A stretch of 64,000 nt of DNA from Bacteroidota bacterium. GTDB lineage: Bacteria; Bacteroidota; Bacteroidia; Chitinophagales; Chitinophagaceae. Position numbers and translations under genes: made by a program. This document shows positions 8,165 to 17,744 of the stretch, piece by piece (positions within the stretch are counted from its first letter, which is position 1; each line of letters starts with the position of its first letter). The DNA lies in the NCBI GenBank assembly GCA_026391455.1, contig JAPLEH010000043.1, positions 62,001 to 126,000 on the forward strand. The letters are read 5' to 3'. The notes under the pieces were generated by a model. That model did no database searches, was not told the DNA's origin, and saw only the letters and a list, made by a program, of their open reading frames with translations.

Positions 8165-11100
8165 ATGAGAAAATTTACTTCACTGCTCACAGCGCTATTG
8201 CTGTTTACTGCGATGGCATTTGGTCAAACCCGGTCCATTACCGGAACAGTGACCGATGAAAAGGGCGATGCATTGCCCGGCGCATCTGTTAGAATTAAGG
8301 GAACCAAAACCGGAGTTGCGGCTGACAATAATGGTCAGTTCCGCATTTCTGCTAAAACCGGGGATATGATTGTAATATCCGGTGCAGGTCTTGAACCAAC
8401 AGAAGTAGCTGTTGGTACAGGCAGCGTGGTTTCTGTCCAGGTTAAGCGAATTATACTTCAGGGAACGGAAGTGGTGATCACTTCGCTGGGTCAGGCTACT
8501 CAAACCAAACAATTAGGGTTTAGTACTGCAAAAATTAAGTCGGCAGAACTAAGCCAGGCTAAACCCGTTAACCTGCAGAATGGTCTTACAGGTAAAGTTT
8601 CCGGTCTGAACGTTCAAACCGTTAACAGTGGTGTATTTGGTGATACCCGTATCACTCTCCGCGGTATCCGCTCCCTGACTGGTAACAACCAGCCGATGCT
8701 GATCCTGGATGGTGTGCCCATCGCTCTGACGTATATCAGCTCTATCAACCCCAATGACATTACTGATGTAACGATCCTGAAATCTGCATCAGCTACAGCG
8801 ATCTACGGTCCTGATGGTGCCAACGGTGCGATCGTTATCACTACTAAAAGAGGAAGCAAATCTAAACCCAGCATCAGCGTGGGCCATACCGTACAGGTGG
8901 AAAGAGTATCTTTTATGCCCAAACTGCAAACGCAGTTCGGTTCCGGTTCTTCTGTAGATGCTTATGGTTATGGTGTATATGATCCCATCGAGAACCAGTG
9001 CTATGGTGACGAGTTCGATGGTTCACTCCGTCAGATCGGCCGTGATGGCCCAAATGGTGAACAGTATTTTACTGAATACCGTGCATTGCCGAAAGAAAAA
9101 CTGAAATTCTGGAACACCGGTATCACTAACCAGACTGATGTATCCTTTTCAACGAACGAATTCTACCTGAGCGCACAGAATGTACTGATTCAGGGAGTAA
9201 TGCCAAAAGATCAGAACCGCAGGATATCACTGCATATGGCTGCGAATAAGGAGTATGGCAAATTCAAAGCTTCTTACAGTATCAATTATACAAAAGGCAA
9301 TTATGATGTAAACGCAGGTTCATCATTTACCGGTGGTCTGAGAAACTCCGTATACTGGAACCTGATCAACACCCCGATGCAGATCCCCGTTACCCGTTTC
9401 AAAAACTGGAGGGATGATTTCTGGGCAAACCCCAACAATTATTTCAACGACTATTTTTCCAATCCCTATTTTATGATTGATAATTTTCGAACAAAGGGAC
9501 GTACAGAAGATATCTTCGGAAACATAGAGTTGAACTTCAAAGCTTCCAACTGGCTTACATTTACTTACCGCCTCGGAGCTACGATCTCCAGCTCCAACCA
9601 GAAATCAACTGCAGGTGCATTTACTTATAGTGATTTTGCTAAAGCGCATAAAAACATTGCTGCTTCGGGCGATATCGCAGCTCAGGTTCAGGATCTCGGT
9701 CTGAATACCAGCCGCATCAACTCAGAATTTTTTGCTACGATCCGTAAGACTGTTGGTGATTTCAAAATCGAATCTTTACTGGGTCAGTCATTCCGTGAAG
9801 ACAACAGTCGTCAGATCAACGTAGGTAGCGATAACCTCGCTTTCCCTGAACTGTTCAATATCGTGGGTCGTAAAGGTGACCTGACCTCAAACCTGACTGG
9901 TGAAAATACTACCAAGTCAAGACTGGGTAGTTTCTTCGGTAAAGTATCCTTTGGTTATCAGGGTTGGGCATTTGCGGAAGTAACAGGTAGCTACGATATC
10001 AATAGCCGCCTGTACAATGCATATAATCCGAATGGATTTGATGACACACATTTCTTCTATCCCGGAGTTAACGGATCTATCCTGCTTAGCGAAGCGATCA
10101 CAGGTCTGAAAAACAGCAAAACCATTTCTTACCTGAAGCTTCGTGGTGCGATCTCTAAAACAGGTAATGTAAACCTGGCTGCACAATCGCTGGAAAATAC
10201 CTACAACCTGGGCGGTGGCTTTCCTTACGGAACACTGGTAGGTTATACATCTTCCAACACGCTTCGTCTGCCAAGCTATACCCCTGAGTTCGTGATCAAT
10301 AAAGAAGTTGGTATCGAACTCGGATTCCTGAAAAACAGGATCAACATCGAAGCAACTGCTTATACACAGGATAACACGGATCAGATCGTACAAGTACAAT
10401 ATTCCGCTGCAACTGGTTTTACCAGCGCGCTGCTGAATGCGGCTTCCTTTACAAACAAAGGTCTGGAATTTGACCTCCGCCTTACTCCGCTGATCAAAAT
10501 CCGCAACGTATCTATCGATTTCAAAGCCAACTATACTTACCAGACCAACAAGGTTACCAAGATCATTGATGGTGTGGACCAACTCGGTATTGGAAATGGT
10601 AACTATGTAATCGTGGGAAGACCTGCTTACACATTCCAGGTAACCGATTATATACGTGATGCGCAGGGTCGTGTGATCGTGAATCCCACAACTGGTTATC
10701 CCACTGTGGACCCCACTATCAAACCCTTTGGTCATACACAACCCAATCACCTGCTGGGCCTGAACCTGAGCGTGAATTGGAAAAACCTGACTTTCAGTGC
10801 CGTTGCTGATTACCGTGGTGGAGCCCAGATTTTAGCAGCTAATTTGGGAAATCCAATGGACTTCACCGGAACATCAAAAAGAAGCGGTCAAAACAGCCGA
10901 CAGCCGTTCATCTTCCCGAACTCTTCTTATTTCGATGGTTCCAAATATGTTGATAATACAAGCATCTACATGGTCAGGGGTGGTTACGACTTCTGGTCAC
11001 AAGCTATTAATACCGATGCAAACAGTAACTATCTCGCAAGTGGTAATTTTTGGAAAATCAGAGAAGTGAGCCTTAGCTACAACCTGCCTGCAAAATGGCT

Positions 11101-11296
11101 GTCATTTGCTAAGAATGCAATTAAAGGTGCCAGCTTCACTTTGAGCGGAAGGAACCTGTTCATCTTCGTGTCCAAAACAAACGAGTGGGTTGACCCCGAG
11201 CATTCCAATACAACTGGTAACGCACAGGGCGTGGTTAGCCTTGACAACACACCGACCACCAGAATTTTTGGTGCATCACTCAACATCCAGTTATAA
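8165..11296 (+). CDS. SusC/RagA-family TonB-linked outer-membrane transporter, copy 1
   Basis: A 1043-residue SusC-like importer that would form the outer-membrane channel of a SusCD pedal-bin complex, energised by TonB. It has a signal peptide (about 1-20, MRKFTSLLTALLLFTAMAFG), a carboxypeptidase-regulatory-like domain at about 22-95 (ITGTVTDEKGDALPGASV), a plug domain at about 110-235 (LTGKVSGLNVQ, TRITLRGIRSLTGNNQPM and the end GPDGANGAIVITTKRG), then the barrel to the C-terminal FGASLNIQL. The gene is followed after 20 nt by its SusD partner. The substrate is not evident, because no glycoside hydrolase, peptidase or sigma/anti-sigma pair is next to it. By eye roughly 90% identical to the copy at 14593. 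Confidence 0.95.
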   Translation: MRKFTSLLTALLLFTAMAFGQTRSITGTVTDEKGDALPGASVRIKGTKTGVAADNNGQFRISAKTGDMIVISGAGLEPTEVAVGTGSVVSVQVKRIILQGTEVVITSLGQATQTKQLGFSTAKIKSAELSQAKPVNLQNGLTGKVSGLNVQTVNSGVFGDTRITLRGIRSLTGNNQPMLILDGVPIALTYISSINPNDITDVTILKSASATAIYGPDGANGAIVITTKRGSKSKPSISVGHTVQVERVSFMPKLQTQFGSGSSVDAYGYGVYDPIENQCYGDEFDGSLRQIGRDGPNGEQYFTEYRALPKEKLKFWNTGITNQTDVSFSTNEFYLSAQNVLIQGVMPKDQNRRISLHMAANKEYGKFKASYSINYTKGNYDVNAGSSFTGGLRNSVYWNLINTPMQIPVTRFKNWRDDFWANPNNYFNDYFSNPYFMIDNFRTKGRTEDIFGNIELNFKASNWLTFTYRLGATISSSNQKSTAGAFTYSDFAKAHKNIAASGDIAAQVQDLGLNTSRINSEFFATIRKTVGDFKIESLLGQSFREDNSRQINVGSDNLAFPELFNIVGRKGDLTSNLTGENTTKSRLGSFFGKVSFGYQGWAFAEVTGSYDINSRLYNAYNPNGFDDTHFFYPGVNGSILLSEAITGLKNSKTISYLKLRGAISKTGNVNLAAQSLENTYNLGGGFPYGTLVGYTSSNTLRLPSYTPEFVINKEVGIELGFLKNRINIEATAYTQDNTDQIVQVQYSAATGFTSALLNAASFTNKGLEFDLRLTPLIKIRNVSIDFKANYTYQTNKVTKIIDGVDQLGIGNGNYVIVGRPAYTFQVTDYIRDAQGRVIVNPTTGYPTVDPTIKPFGHTQPNHLLGLNLSVNWKNLTFSAVADYRGGAQILAANLGNPMDFTGTSKRSGQNSRQPFIFPNSSYFDGSKYVDNTSIYMVRGGYDFWSQAINTDANSNYLASGNFWKIREVSLSYNLPAKWLSFAKNAIKGASFTLSGRNLFIFVSKTNEWVDPEHSNTTGNAQGVVSLDNTPTTRIFGASLNIQL

Positions 11297-11316
11297 TCAG
11301 CTAAATCAATTAGGAT

Positions 11317-12945
11317 ATGAAACTGAAAAATCTTTTTTATACAATTCCCCTGGCCGCTGCAATAACTGCAATGTCTACCGGGTGTAACAAGAGTAAATTT
11401 GACATTAACAAAAACTCCAACCAACCCACCGATAGTACAGTAACCTATGATGTGGTACTGCCTGCGGCGCTGCATGCTACCGGTACGATCGTGGCAGGTA
11501 ATAGCGGTTCTTCCGGCGTTTGGGGCAACTGGATGGGCTTCACAGCCCGTTCCGGTACCTATGCTCCCAACGTAACCGAAGAAACCTACGAAATCACTAC
11601 TGCTTTTGGAAATACGGTTTGGAACAATTGTTATGATAATAACTACGATTACCAGATCGTAGCTTCAAAAGCAGCGGTAGCCGGTGCAGGCTTTTACGAA
11701 GGTATTGCCCGCATCATGAAGGCGCATAATTTCCAGGTACTGGTGGATGTATACGGCAACGTACCTTACACGCAGGCCCTCAAAGGCAGTGGGAACCCCA
11801 CACCTGCTTATGATAATGGTCTCGATATCTATAAGTCATTGCTCCGCGAGATCGATGCAGGTATCGCACTGATCAAAGCGGCGGTGGTAACCAGCACCAA
11901 CGCAAATAAGAACATCGAAACCAACGATATCATGTTTGGTGGTAGTAAAACCCTTTGGGTAAAATTTGCCAACACCCTCAAACTGCGAATGCTGATTCAC
12001 GCCTATGCTGTAGCCAGTATCGATAAGACTGCTGAAATCAACATTATCAACGCAGAAGGCACCGGTTACCTCGGTGCTGGTGAAGATGCACAGGTGCAGC
12101 CTGGATATAAAGCGGATCGTCCTAATCCGTTTTATAATACATATATAAAAAACACGGCAGGAACACAAACCGCTAACAATGTGTATTACCGGGCGAATCA
12201 ATGGGGCATTGAATATTATAGGATTAACGGTGATCCCCGAAGAACTCAATTTTATGTGGCGGGTACCGGGGGACTCATTGGAGTTGCGTACGGATTACCA
12301 CCTATAACAGCGAATGCATCCTCTGTCTTGGCGGGATTTGGACCCGGACTGGAGAAAACGAACACTTCACCTCAGGCAATACTGACTGCCTCTGAAAGTT
12401 TCTTCCTGCAGGCAGAAGCCAGACAAAGAGGATTCATCACGAGCGGACCAACTGCGGCAGTGCTTTGCAACAATGGTATAGTAGAAAGCTTCCGTTATAT
12501 CGGTGTGGTCAATCCGGCTACGGCAGCCGCAAATTATATCGCAGGCAATGCAACATATCCGGATGTGGACATGAATGGTGTGGCACAGGGTCCCGGTGGA
12601 CCAGTAGGAGGTCTCTTTACTATATTAAGTCAAAAATGGTTTGCACTGAACTATGTGAACAACCTGGAAATCTGGACCGATTACAGAAGGGTACCCTATA
12701 ACGAAGTGGCCACCAACCTGCTTGCTACGGCAGCTCCTAATGATGCACCAAACGACCATTTCGTATATGGTGATGGAGTAGGATACAACCCTGGCCCTAC
12801 GATTTCTGTATCACCTCAGAATGTATCTACCAAAATTCCAGTACGTTTCTTATACCCCCAGACAGAGTATAACTACAATGCCGCTAACGTCGGTACACAA
12901 GGAAATGTAACCCGTTATAGCAGAATTCCCTGGGACCTGAATTAA
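11317..12945 (+). CDS. SusD/RagB-like nutrient-binding lipoprotein (SusD-like_2 type), copy 1
   Basis: A 542-residue surface lipoprotein expected to form the lid of the SusC channel. The signal peptide ends in a lipobox (AMSTGC, Cys23). The body fits the SusD-like_2 family (PF12771 by recognition): early FDINKNSNQPTD, the helical repeat part with GIARIMKAHNFQVLVDVYGNVPYTQAL, ESFFLQAEARQRG near residue 365, and the C-terminal QKWFALNYVNNLEIWTDYRR. The 20-nt spacer after susC is identical in the second copy. A near-duplicate lies at 17745. Confidence 0.93.
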   Translation: MKLKNLFYTIPLAAAITAMSTGCNKSKFDINKNSNQPTDSTVTYDVVLPAALHATGTIVAGNSGSSGVWGNWMGFTARSGTYAPNVTEETYEITTAFGNTVWNNCYDNNYDYQIVASKAAVAGAGFYEGIARIMKAHNFQVLVDVYGNVPYTQALKGSGNPTPAYDNGLDIYKSLLREIDAGIALIKAAVVTSTNANKNIETNDIMFGGSKTLWVKFANTLKLRMLIHAYAVASIDKTAEINIINAEGTGYLGAGEDAQVQPGYKADRPNPFYNTYIKNTAGTQTANNVYYRANQWGIEYYRINGDPRRTQFYVAGTGGLIGVAYGLPPITANASSVLAGFGPGLEKTNTSPQAILTASESFFLQAEARQRGFITSGPTAAVLCNNGIVESFRYIGVVNPATAAANYIAGNATYPDVDMNGVAQGPGGPVGGLFTILSQKWFALNYVNNLEIWTDYRRVPYNEVATNLLATAAPNDAPNDHFVYGDGVGYNPGPTISVSPQNVSTKIPVRFLYPQTEYNYNAANVGTQGNVTRYSRIPWDLN

Positions 12946-12969
12946 AACTAACAAGCTAAAATCAGAAAT

Positions 12970-13899
12970 ATGAAAAGAATAATCTTATCATCTCTCTTTA
13001 TCGCAGGCGTGGCTGTAGCGTTTACAGGCTGTCTCAAAGACAAAGGGTTTGAAAATAATGAATATGGAATTTATAATCCGGAAAGTCAACCTCCCGGTGT
13101 TGGATTTCCCTATGGTTCAAAATCCAAAACCGATTACGGACTGGATGTAAGCGCCTCTGCACAAACCGTTCCCGGTATAGTGTATGTAAATCTGGAGTCC
13201 GCTACAGCGGCCAAAGCTGATGTGAACGTTACAATGGTTAATAATACGACTGCGTTGCTGGCAGCATACAATTTAGCAAATAGTACATCTATATTGCCTT
13301 TGCCAACCGCATTGTATTCTGTGCCACTGTCGTTGAAGATTCTTTCTGGCGGGAGAAATGTTGAAACAGAAATTACGATTTCAAACACTACCGGGCTAGA
13401 TCCAAATAAGTCATATGCTATCGGTCTTACAATTACGGCTGTTGATGGCGGTTATAAAATCGCTGAAAACCTGAAAAACCTGCTGATCGTTTTTAGTGTA
13501 AAAAACAGGTATGACGGGAAATACAACCTCAGAGGCTACCATAACAGAACAGGTTTTACAAACCCCTACAATGAAACGGTAGAGATGGAAACCACCGGTC
13601 CCAATAGTGTTACCATGAAATGGCCAAAGAACACTAATCAGTTATATTCTCATCCGCTCAATGGAGGAATTACCTATTATGGAAGTTTTACAACTAATTT
13701 TTATTTTGATCTGTCCACTAATTTAATGACAGCATGGGATCTGACACCCTGGCCCACAACTGTTACACCAACGGTTACACCTGGTACAAACAGCCGATAT
13801 GATCCAGCTACAAAGACCATCTATGCAAACTACTATTACAATGGGAATCCTGGCGCAAGGCAATTTTGGGATACATTGAAGTATATCGGCCCCCGATGA
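12970..13899 (+). CDS. DUF1735-domain surface lipoprotein, copy 1
   Basis: A 309-residue lipoprotein (lipobox VAFTGC, Cys21) that closes the three-gene unit. Residues of about 55-180 look like the DUF1735/BT_3987-type domain common in proteins encoded with SusCD pairs (VYVNLESATAAKADVNVTM, GLTITAVDGGYKIAENL). After KYNLRG (about residue 190) comes a C-terminal domain of about 115 residues that differs from the one in the second copy. Such proteins are usually surface ligand-binding accessories of SusCD transporters. The gene follows susD by 24 nt and is followed by a strong terminator. Confidence 0.85.
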   Translation: MKRIILSSLFIAGVAVAFTGCLKDKGFENNEYGIYNPESQPPGVGFPYGSKSKTDYGLDVSASAQTVPGIVYVNLESATAAKADVNVTMVNNTTALLAAYNLANSTSILPLPTALYSVPLSLKILSGGRNVETEITISNTTGLDPNKSYAIGLTITAVDGGYKIAENLKNLLIVFSVKNRYDGKYNLRGYHNRTGFTNPYNETVEMETTGPNSVTMKWPKNTNQLYSHPLNGGITYYGSFTTNFYFDLSTNLMTAWDLTPWPTTVTPTVTPGTNSRYDPATKTIYANYYYNGNPGARQFWDTLKYIGPR

Positions 13900-13948
13900 T
13901 AATATCTCAGGAAAATAACTAGCTTTCTTAGACGGACAATATTTCTAT

Positions 13949-13996
13949 ATCCAATGCCTGTCGTACTATAAATACGTACAGGCATTGGATTTTTTA
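13949..13996 (+). terminator. Rho-independent terminator after unit copy 1
   Basis: A 13-bp perfect stem (ATCCAATGCCTGT paired with ACAGGCATTGGAT), extended by an imperfect inner CGTA/TACG, is followed by a run of T at 13990-13995. It lies 50 nt after the DUF1735 gene. Confidence 0.9.
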
Positions 13997-14107
13997 ATTC
14001 TCCGAAGCTTATATATAACATTTAACTACGACCATTTAATTGATAAGCTGCAAAGCTGAGTATGGCAACTGAATCGAACTGCACTTTTTTACCCGGGTTA
14101 CAAAGAA

Positions 14108-14152
14108 GCAGGCTTCATTCTTACAGTGAATACAGAAGGCCTGCGTTTTTTT
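14108..14152 (+). terminator. Second terminator-like hairpin in the inter-unit spacer
   Basis: Arms GCAGGCTTC (14108-14116) and GAAGGCCTGC (14135-14144) pair with one bulge. An inner ATTC/GAAT extends the stem, and a T-run follows at 14146-14152. It lies about 110 nt beyond the first terminator. It could be a back-up terminator, the end of a small RNA, or a relic of a lost gene. Confidence 0.6.
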
Positions 14153-14472
14153 CTATCAGATTGAAAGCGGAATATTAATTCTTCCGAAATCCACCTTCAC
14201 AGCGAATAAATCATCACAGGACAGTAATAGATCAGAGTAAGATTTATATGTCGAAGCATTTTTCTACGTAATATTTTGTAGCTATTTTTCGACCTCTCAT
14301 GAAAATATTACAAAAAATTAATAAGTAAACTCACTTGTAAAAATCGAAAGGTTTAACAGTTTTCTGAAATATACATATTGCATAGTTTTTGTATATTATT
14401 GATTTTCATCAAATTACCCTGTATTTTTCTTTCAGAATATTTTTCTACTCCTTTTAAGTAATTGTTAAAAAT

Positions 14473-14516
14473 TTTTTTACCTTGCGGCAGCATTTTCTAA
14501 AACTTAGGTGTCTTTA
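14473..14516 (+). promoter_or_regulatory. Probable promoter block of SusC/D unit copy 2
   Basis: This block aligns with 8044-8090 of copy 1: a T-run, then GCAGCATTTTC, then an ACTT-containing -7 region, then a TCTT(T/C)ACA element. The copy 2 version of the -7 (AAACTTAG) is further from TAnnTTTG than copy 1. A TTG at 14482-14484 may serve as the -33. Conservation amid otherwise diverged upstream DNA suggests function. Confidence 0.4.
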
Positions 14517-14592
14517 CATATGTGTTTTAGCTGAGAAAAACTCAGTTATCTGCTGATAATCAATGCTATAAATTAAAAAACAAGACGTAAAC

Positions 14593-17500
14593 ATGAGAAA
14601 ATTTACTTCACTGCTTACAATGCTATTGCTGTTTACTGCGATGGCATTCGGTCAAACCCGGTCCATTACCGGACCAGTGACCGATGAAAAGGGCGACGCA
14701 TTGCCCGGTGCATCTGTTAGAATTAAAGGAACCAAAACCGGTGTTGCGGCTGACAATAATGGTCAGTTCCGTATTTCTGCTAAAACCGGGGATGTACTCG
14801 TTGTATCCGGCGCAGGTCTTGAGCCCACAGAAACTCCTGTAGGTACAAGCAGCGTGGTTTCTATCCAGGTTAAGCGTATTATACTTCAGGGTACTGAGGT
14901 AGTAATCACTTCCCTCGGTGTGGCAACACAAACAAAACAACTGGGTTATGGTACCGCCAAAATCAAGTCGGCAGAATTAAGCCAGGCTAAACCCGTTAAC
15001 CTCCAGAACGGTCTTACCGGTAAAGTTTCCGGTCTGAACGTACAATCCGTTAACAGTGGTGTATTTGGTGATACTCGTATCACACTCCGCGGTATCCGCT
15101 CCCTGACTGGTAACAACCAGCCAATGCTGATCCTGGATGGTGTGCCCATTTCGCTGAATTATATCAGCTCTATCAACCCCAACGACATTACTGACGTAAC
15201 GATCCTTAAATCTGCATCAGCTACCGCAATCTACGGTCCTGATGGTGCCAACGGTGCGATCGTTATCACTACTAAAAGAGGAAGCAAATCTAAACCCAGC
15301 ATCAGCGTGGGCCATACCGTACAGGTGGAAAGGGTATCATTTATGCCCAAACTGCAAACACAGTTCGGTTCCGGTTCTTCAGTAGATGCTTACGGTTATG
15401 GTGTGTATGATCCCATTGAGAACCAGTGCTATGGTGACGAGTTCGATGGTTCACTCCGCCAGATCGGTCGTGATGGCCCCGCCGGTGAACAATATTTCAC
15501 TGAATACCGTGCATTGCCTAAAGAAAAACTGAATTTCTGGAACACAGGTATCACCAACCAGACCGATGTGTCTTTCTCTACCGGTGATTTCTATCTGAGT
15601 GCACAGAACGTACTGATCCAGGGCGTAATGCCGAAAGATCAGAACCGCAGGGTTTCATTGCATATGGCAGCTAATAAGGAGTATGGTAAATTCAAAGCTT
15701 CTTACAGCCTGAACTATACAAAAGGTAACTATGATGTAAATGCCGGTAGTTCTTTCGGTAACGGTCGTGACTATGCGCCTTACTGGAACCTGGTAAATAC
15801 TCCGATGCAGATCCCTGTTACCCGTTTCAAAAACTGGAGGGATGATTTCTGGTCAAACCCCAACAACTATTTCAACGACTATTATTCTAACCCTTATTTC
15901 ATGGTTGATAACTTCCGCGCCAGAGGCCGTACTGAAGATATCTTCGGAAATATCGAGTTGAACTTCAAAGCCACCAAATGGTTGTCTTTCACTTATCGTC
16001 TGGGTGCTACCATCTCCAGCACGAACCAAAAAGCAACCGCCGGAGCATTCACCTACAGTGATTTTGCAAAAGATCACAAAGCGATCGCTTCTTCCGGTGA
16101 TATCGTAGCTCAGGTGCAGGATCTCGGTCTGAATACCAGCCGTATCAACTCCGAGTTGTTCGCCACTATCCGCAAGGATATCGGTGATTTCAAAATTGAA
16201 TCATTGCTCGGTCAGTCTTTCCGTGAAGATAACAGCCGTCAGCTCAACGTAGGTAGCGATAACCTCGCTTTCCCTGAACTGTTCAATATCGTTGGCCGTA
16301 AAGGTGACCTTACTTCAAACCTGACTGGTGAAAACACCACCAAATCAAGACTGGGTCGTTTCTTCGGTAAGATTTCAGTGGGTTATAAAGGATGGGCATT
16401 TGCGGAAGTAACAGGTAGCTACGATATCAACAGCCGCCTGTACAATACGTACAACCCCAATGGATTTGATGATGTACACTTCTTCTATCCCGGTGTAAAC
16501 GGATCTATTCTGCTTAGCGAAGCAATCACAGGTCTGAAAAACAGCAAAACCATTTCTTACCTGAAACTGCGTGGTGCGATTTCTAAAACAGGTAACGTAA
16601 ACCTGGCTGCACAAGCGCTGGAAAATACATATGGCCTGGGTGGTGGATTCCCTTACGGAACACTGGTAGGTTATACTTCTTCCAATACGCTCCGTCTGGC
16701 CAGCTATACTCCTGAGTTTGTGATCAACAAAGAAGTGGGTATCGAACTCGGATTCCTGAAAAACAGAATCAATATCGAAGCTACTGCTTATACACAGGAT
16801 AATACCGATCAGATCGTACAGGTACAGTATTCCGGTGCAACTGGTTTTACCAGCGCCCTGCTGAATGCGGCTTCCTTCACCAACAAAGGTCTGGAGTTTG
16901 ACCTCCGCCTGACTCCGCTGATCAAAATCCGCAATGTGTCTATCGATTTCAAAGCCAACTATACCTACCAGACCAACGAGGTTACTAAAATCATCGATGG
17001 TGTAGATCAGTTAGGTGTTGGAAATAATGCTTATGTAATTGTAGGCAAACCCGCTTATACTTTCCAGGTTGCTGACTATGTGCGTGACGATCAGGGTCGT
17101 GTGATCGTGAATCCTACAACTGGATTCCCCACTGTAGATCCCACTATCAAGCCCTTTGGTCATAACCAACCCAATCACCTGCTGGGTCTGAACCTGAGTG
17201 TGAACTGGAAAAACCTGACTTTCGCTGCTGTTGCTGATTACCGTGCTGGTGGCCAGATTTTCGCTGGTGCTCTTGGTAGCGCCATGGACTTCTCCGGTGT
17301 TTCTATACGCAGCGCACAGAACAGCCGTCAGCCTTTTGTTTTCCCGAACTCTTCTTATTTCGATGGTTCCAAATATGTTGATAACACCAGCATCTATATG
17401 ATCAGTGGTGGTTACAACTTCTGGTCTCAGGCAATTAACACCAATGCAAGCACTAACTACCTGGTAAGTGCTGATTTCTGGAAGATCAGGGAAGTGAGCC

Positions 17501-17724
17501 TTAGCTATCAGATTCCTGCAAAATGGCTGGCTTTCACTAAGAATGCAATCAAAGGAGCCAACTTTACTTTGAGCGGAAGGAACCTGTTTATGTTCCTGCC
17601 CAAAACAAACGAGTGGGTTGACCCCGAGCATTCCAACACAACTGGTAACTCCGTTGGTACGCCTAGCCTTGATAACGTGCCCACCACAAGAATCTTTGGT
17701 GCATCACTCAACATCCAGTTATAA
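14593..17724 (+). CDS. SusC/RagA-family TonB-linked outer-membrane transporter, copy 2
   Basis: A 1043-residue paralog of the gene at 8165 with the same length, domain order and boundaries. I counted roughly 100 residue differences by eye. Changes cluster in a few barrel segments, for example GSSFGNGRDYAPYWNL here against GSSFTGGLRNSVYWNL in copy 1, and in the last 200 residues. The plug and regulatory domain are almost unchanged, apart from Thr28 to Pro in SITGPVTDEKG. The identical spacing to susD and the conserved promoter-proximal block show that the whole unit was duplicated. It probably imports a related but not identical ligand. Confidence 0.95.
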   Translation: MRKFTSLLTMLLLFTAMAFGQTRSITGPVTDEKGDALPGASVRIKGTKTGVAADNNGQFRISAKTGDVLVVSGAGLEPTETPVGTSSVVSIQVKRIILQGTEVVITSLGVATQTKQLGYGTAKIKSAELSQAKPVNLQNGLTGKVSGLNVQSVNSGVFGDTRITLRGIRSLTGNNQPMLILDGVPISLNYISSINPNDITDVTILKSASATAIYGPDGANGAIVITTKRGSKSKPSISVGHTVQVERVSFMPKLQTQFGSGSSVDAYGYGVYDPIENQCYGDEFDGSLRQIGRDGPAGEQYFTEYRALPKEKLNFWNTGITNQTDVSFSTGDFYLSAQNVLIQGVMPKDQNRRVSLHMAANKEYGKFKASYSLNYTKGNYDVNAGSSFGNGRDYAPYWNLVNTPMQIPVTRFKNWRDDFWSNPNNYFNDYYSNPYFMVDNFRARGRTEDIFGNIELNFKATKWLSFTYRLGATISSTNQKATAGAFTYSDFAKDHKAIASSGDIVAQVQDLGLNTSRINSELFATIRKDIGDFKIESLLGQSFREDNSRQLNVGSDNLAFPELFNIVGRKGDLTSNLTGENTTKSRLGRFFGKISVGYKGWAFAEVTGSYDINSRLYNTYNPNGFDDVHFFYPGVNGSILLSEAITGLKNSKTISYLKLRGAISKTGNVNLAAQALENTYGLGGGFPYGTLVGYTSSNTLRLASYTPEFVINKEVGIELGFLKNRINIEATAYTQDNTDQIVQVQYSGATGFTSALLNAASFTNKGLEFDLRLTPLIKIRNVSIDFKANYTYQTNEVTKIIDGVDQLGVGNNAYVIVGKPAYTFQVADYVRDDQGRVIVNPTTGFPTVDPTIKPFGHNQPNHLLGLNLSVNWKNLTFAAVADYRAGGQIFAGALGSAMDFSGVSIRSAQNSRQPFVFPNSSYFDGSKYVDNTSIYMISGGYNFWSQAINTNASTNYLVSADFWKIREVSLSYQIPAKWLAFTKNAIKGANFTLSGRNLFMFLPKTNEWVDPEHSNTTGNSVGTPSLDNVPTTRIFGASLNIQL

Positions 17725-17744
17725 TCAGCTAAATCAATTAGGAT

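Larger units (their letters stand above)
13900..14592. other. 693-bp gene-free spacer between the two SusCD units
   Basis: No convincing gene is present. The spacer holds two terminator-like hairpins (13949-13996 and 14108-14152). From about 14160 it is very AT-rich, ending with the promoter-proximal block shared with copy 1 (about 14470-14520). The interval 13997-14107 between the hairpins could encode a short RNA, but no promoter consensus stands out. Confidence 0.6.

Noticed and set aside
9917-10750. Long minus-strand open frame (277 codons) inside susC copy 1
   Set aside because: Shadow of a strongly coding GC-balanced gene; Cys/Ile-rich translation with no domain, and the counterpart in copy 2 is broken up.
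14070-14080. GAATCGAAC, which on the minus strand looks like a tRNA T-loop
   Set aside because: The flanking bases do not pair into a T stem and no acceptor, D or anticodon arms fit; no tRNA here.
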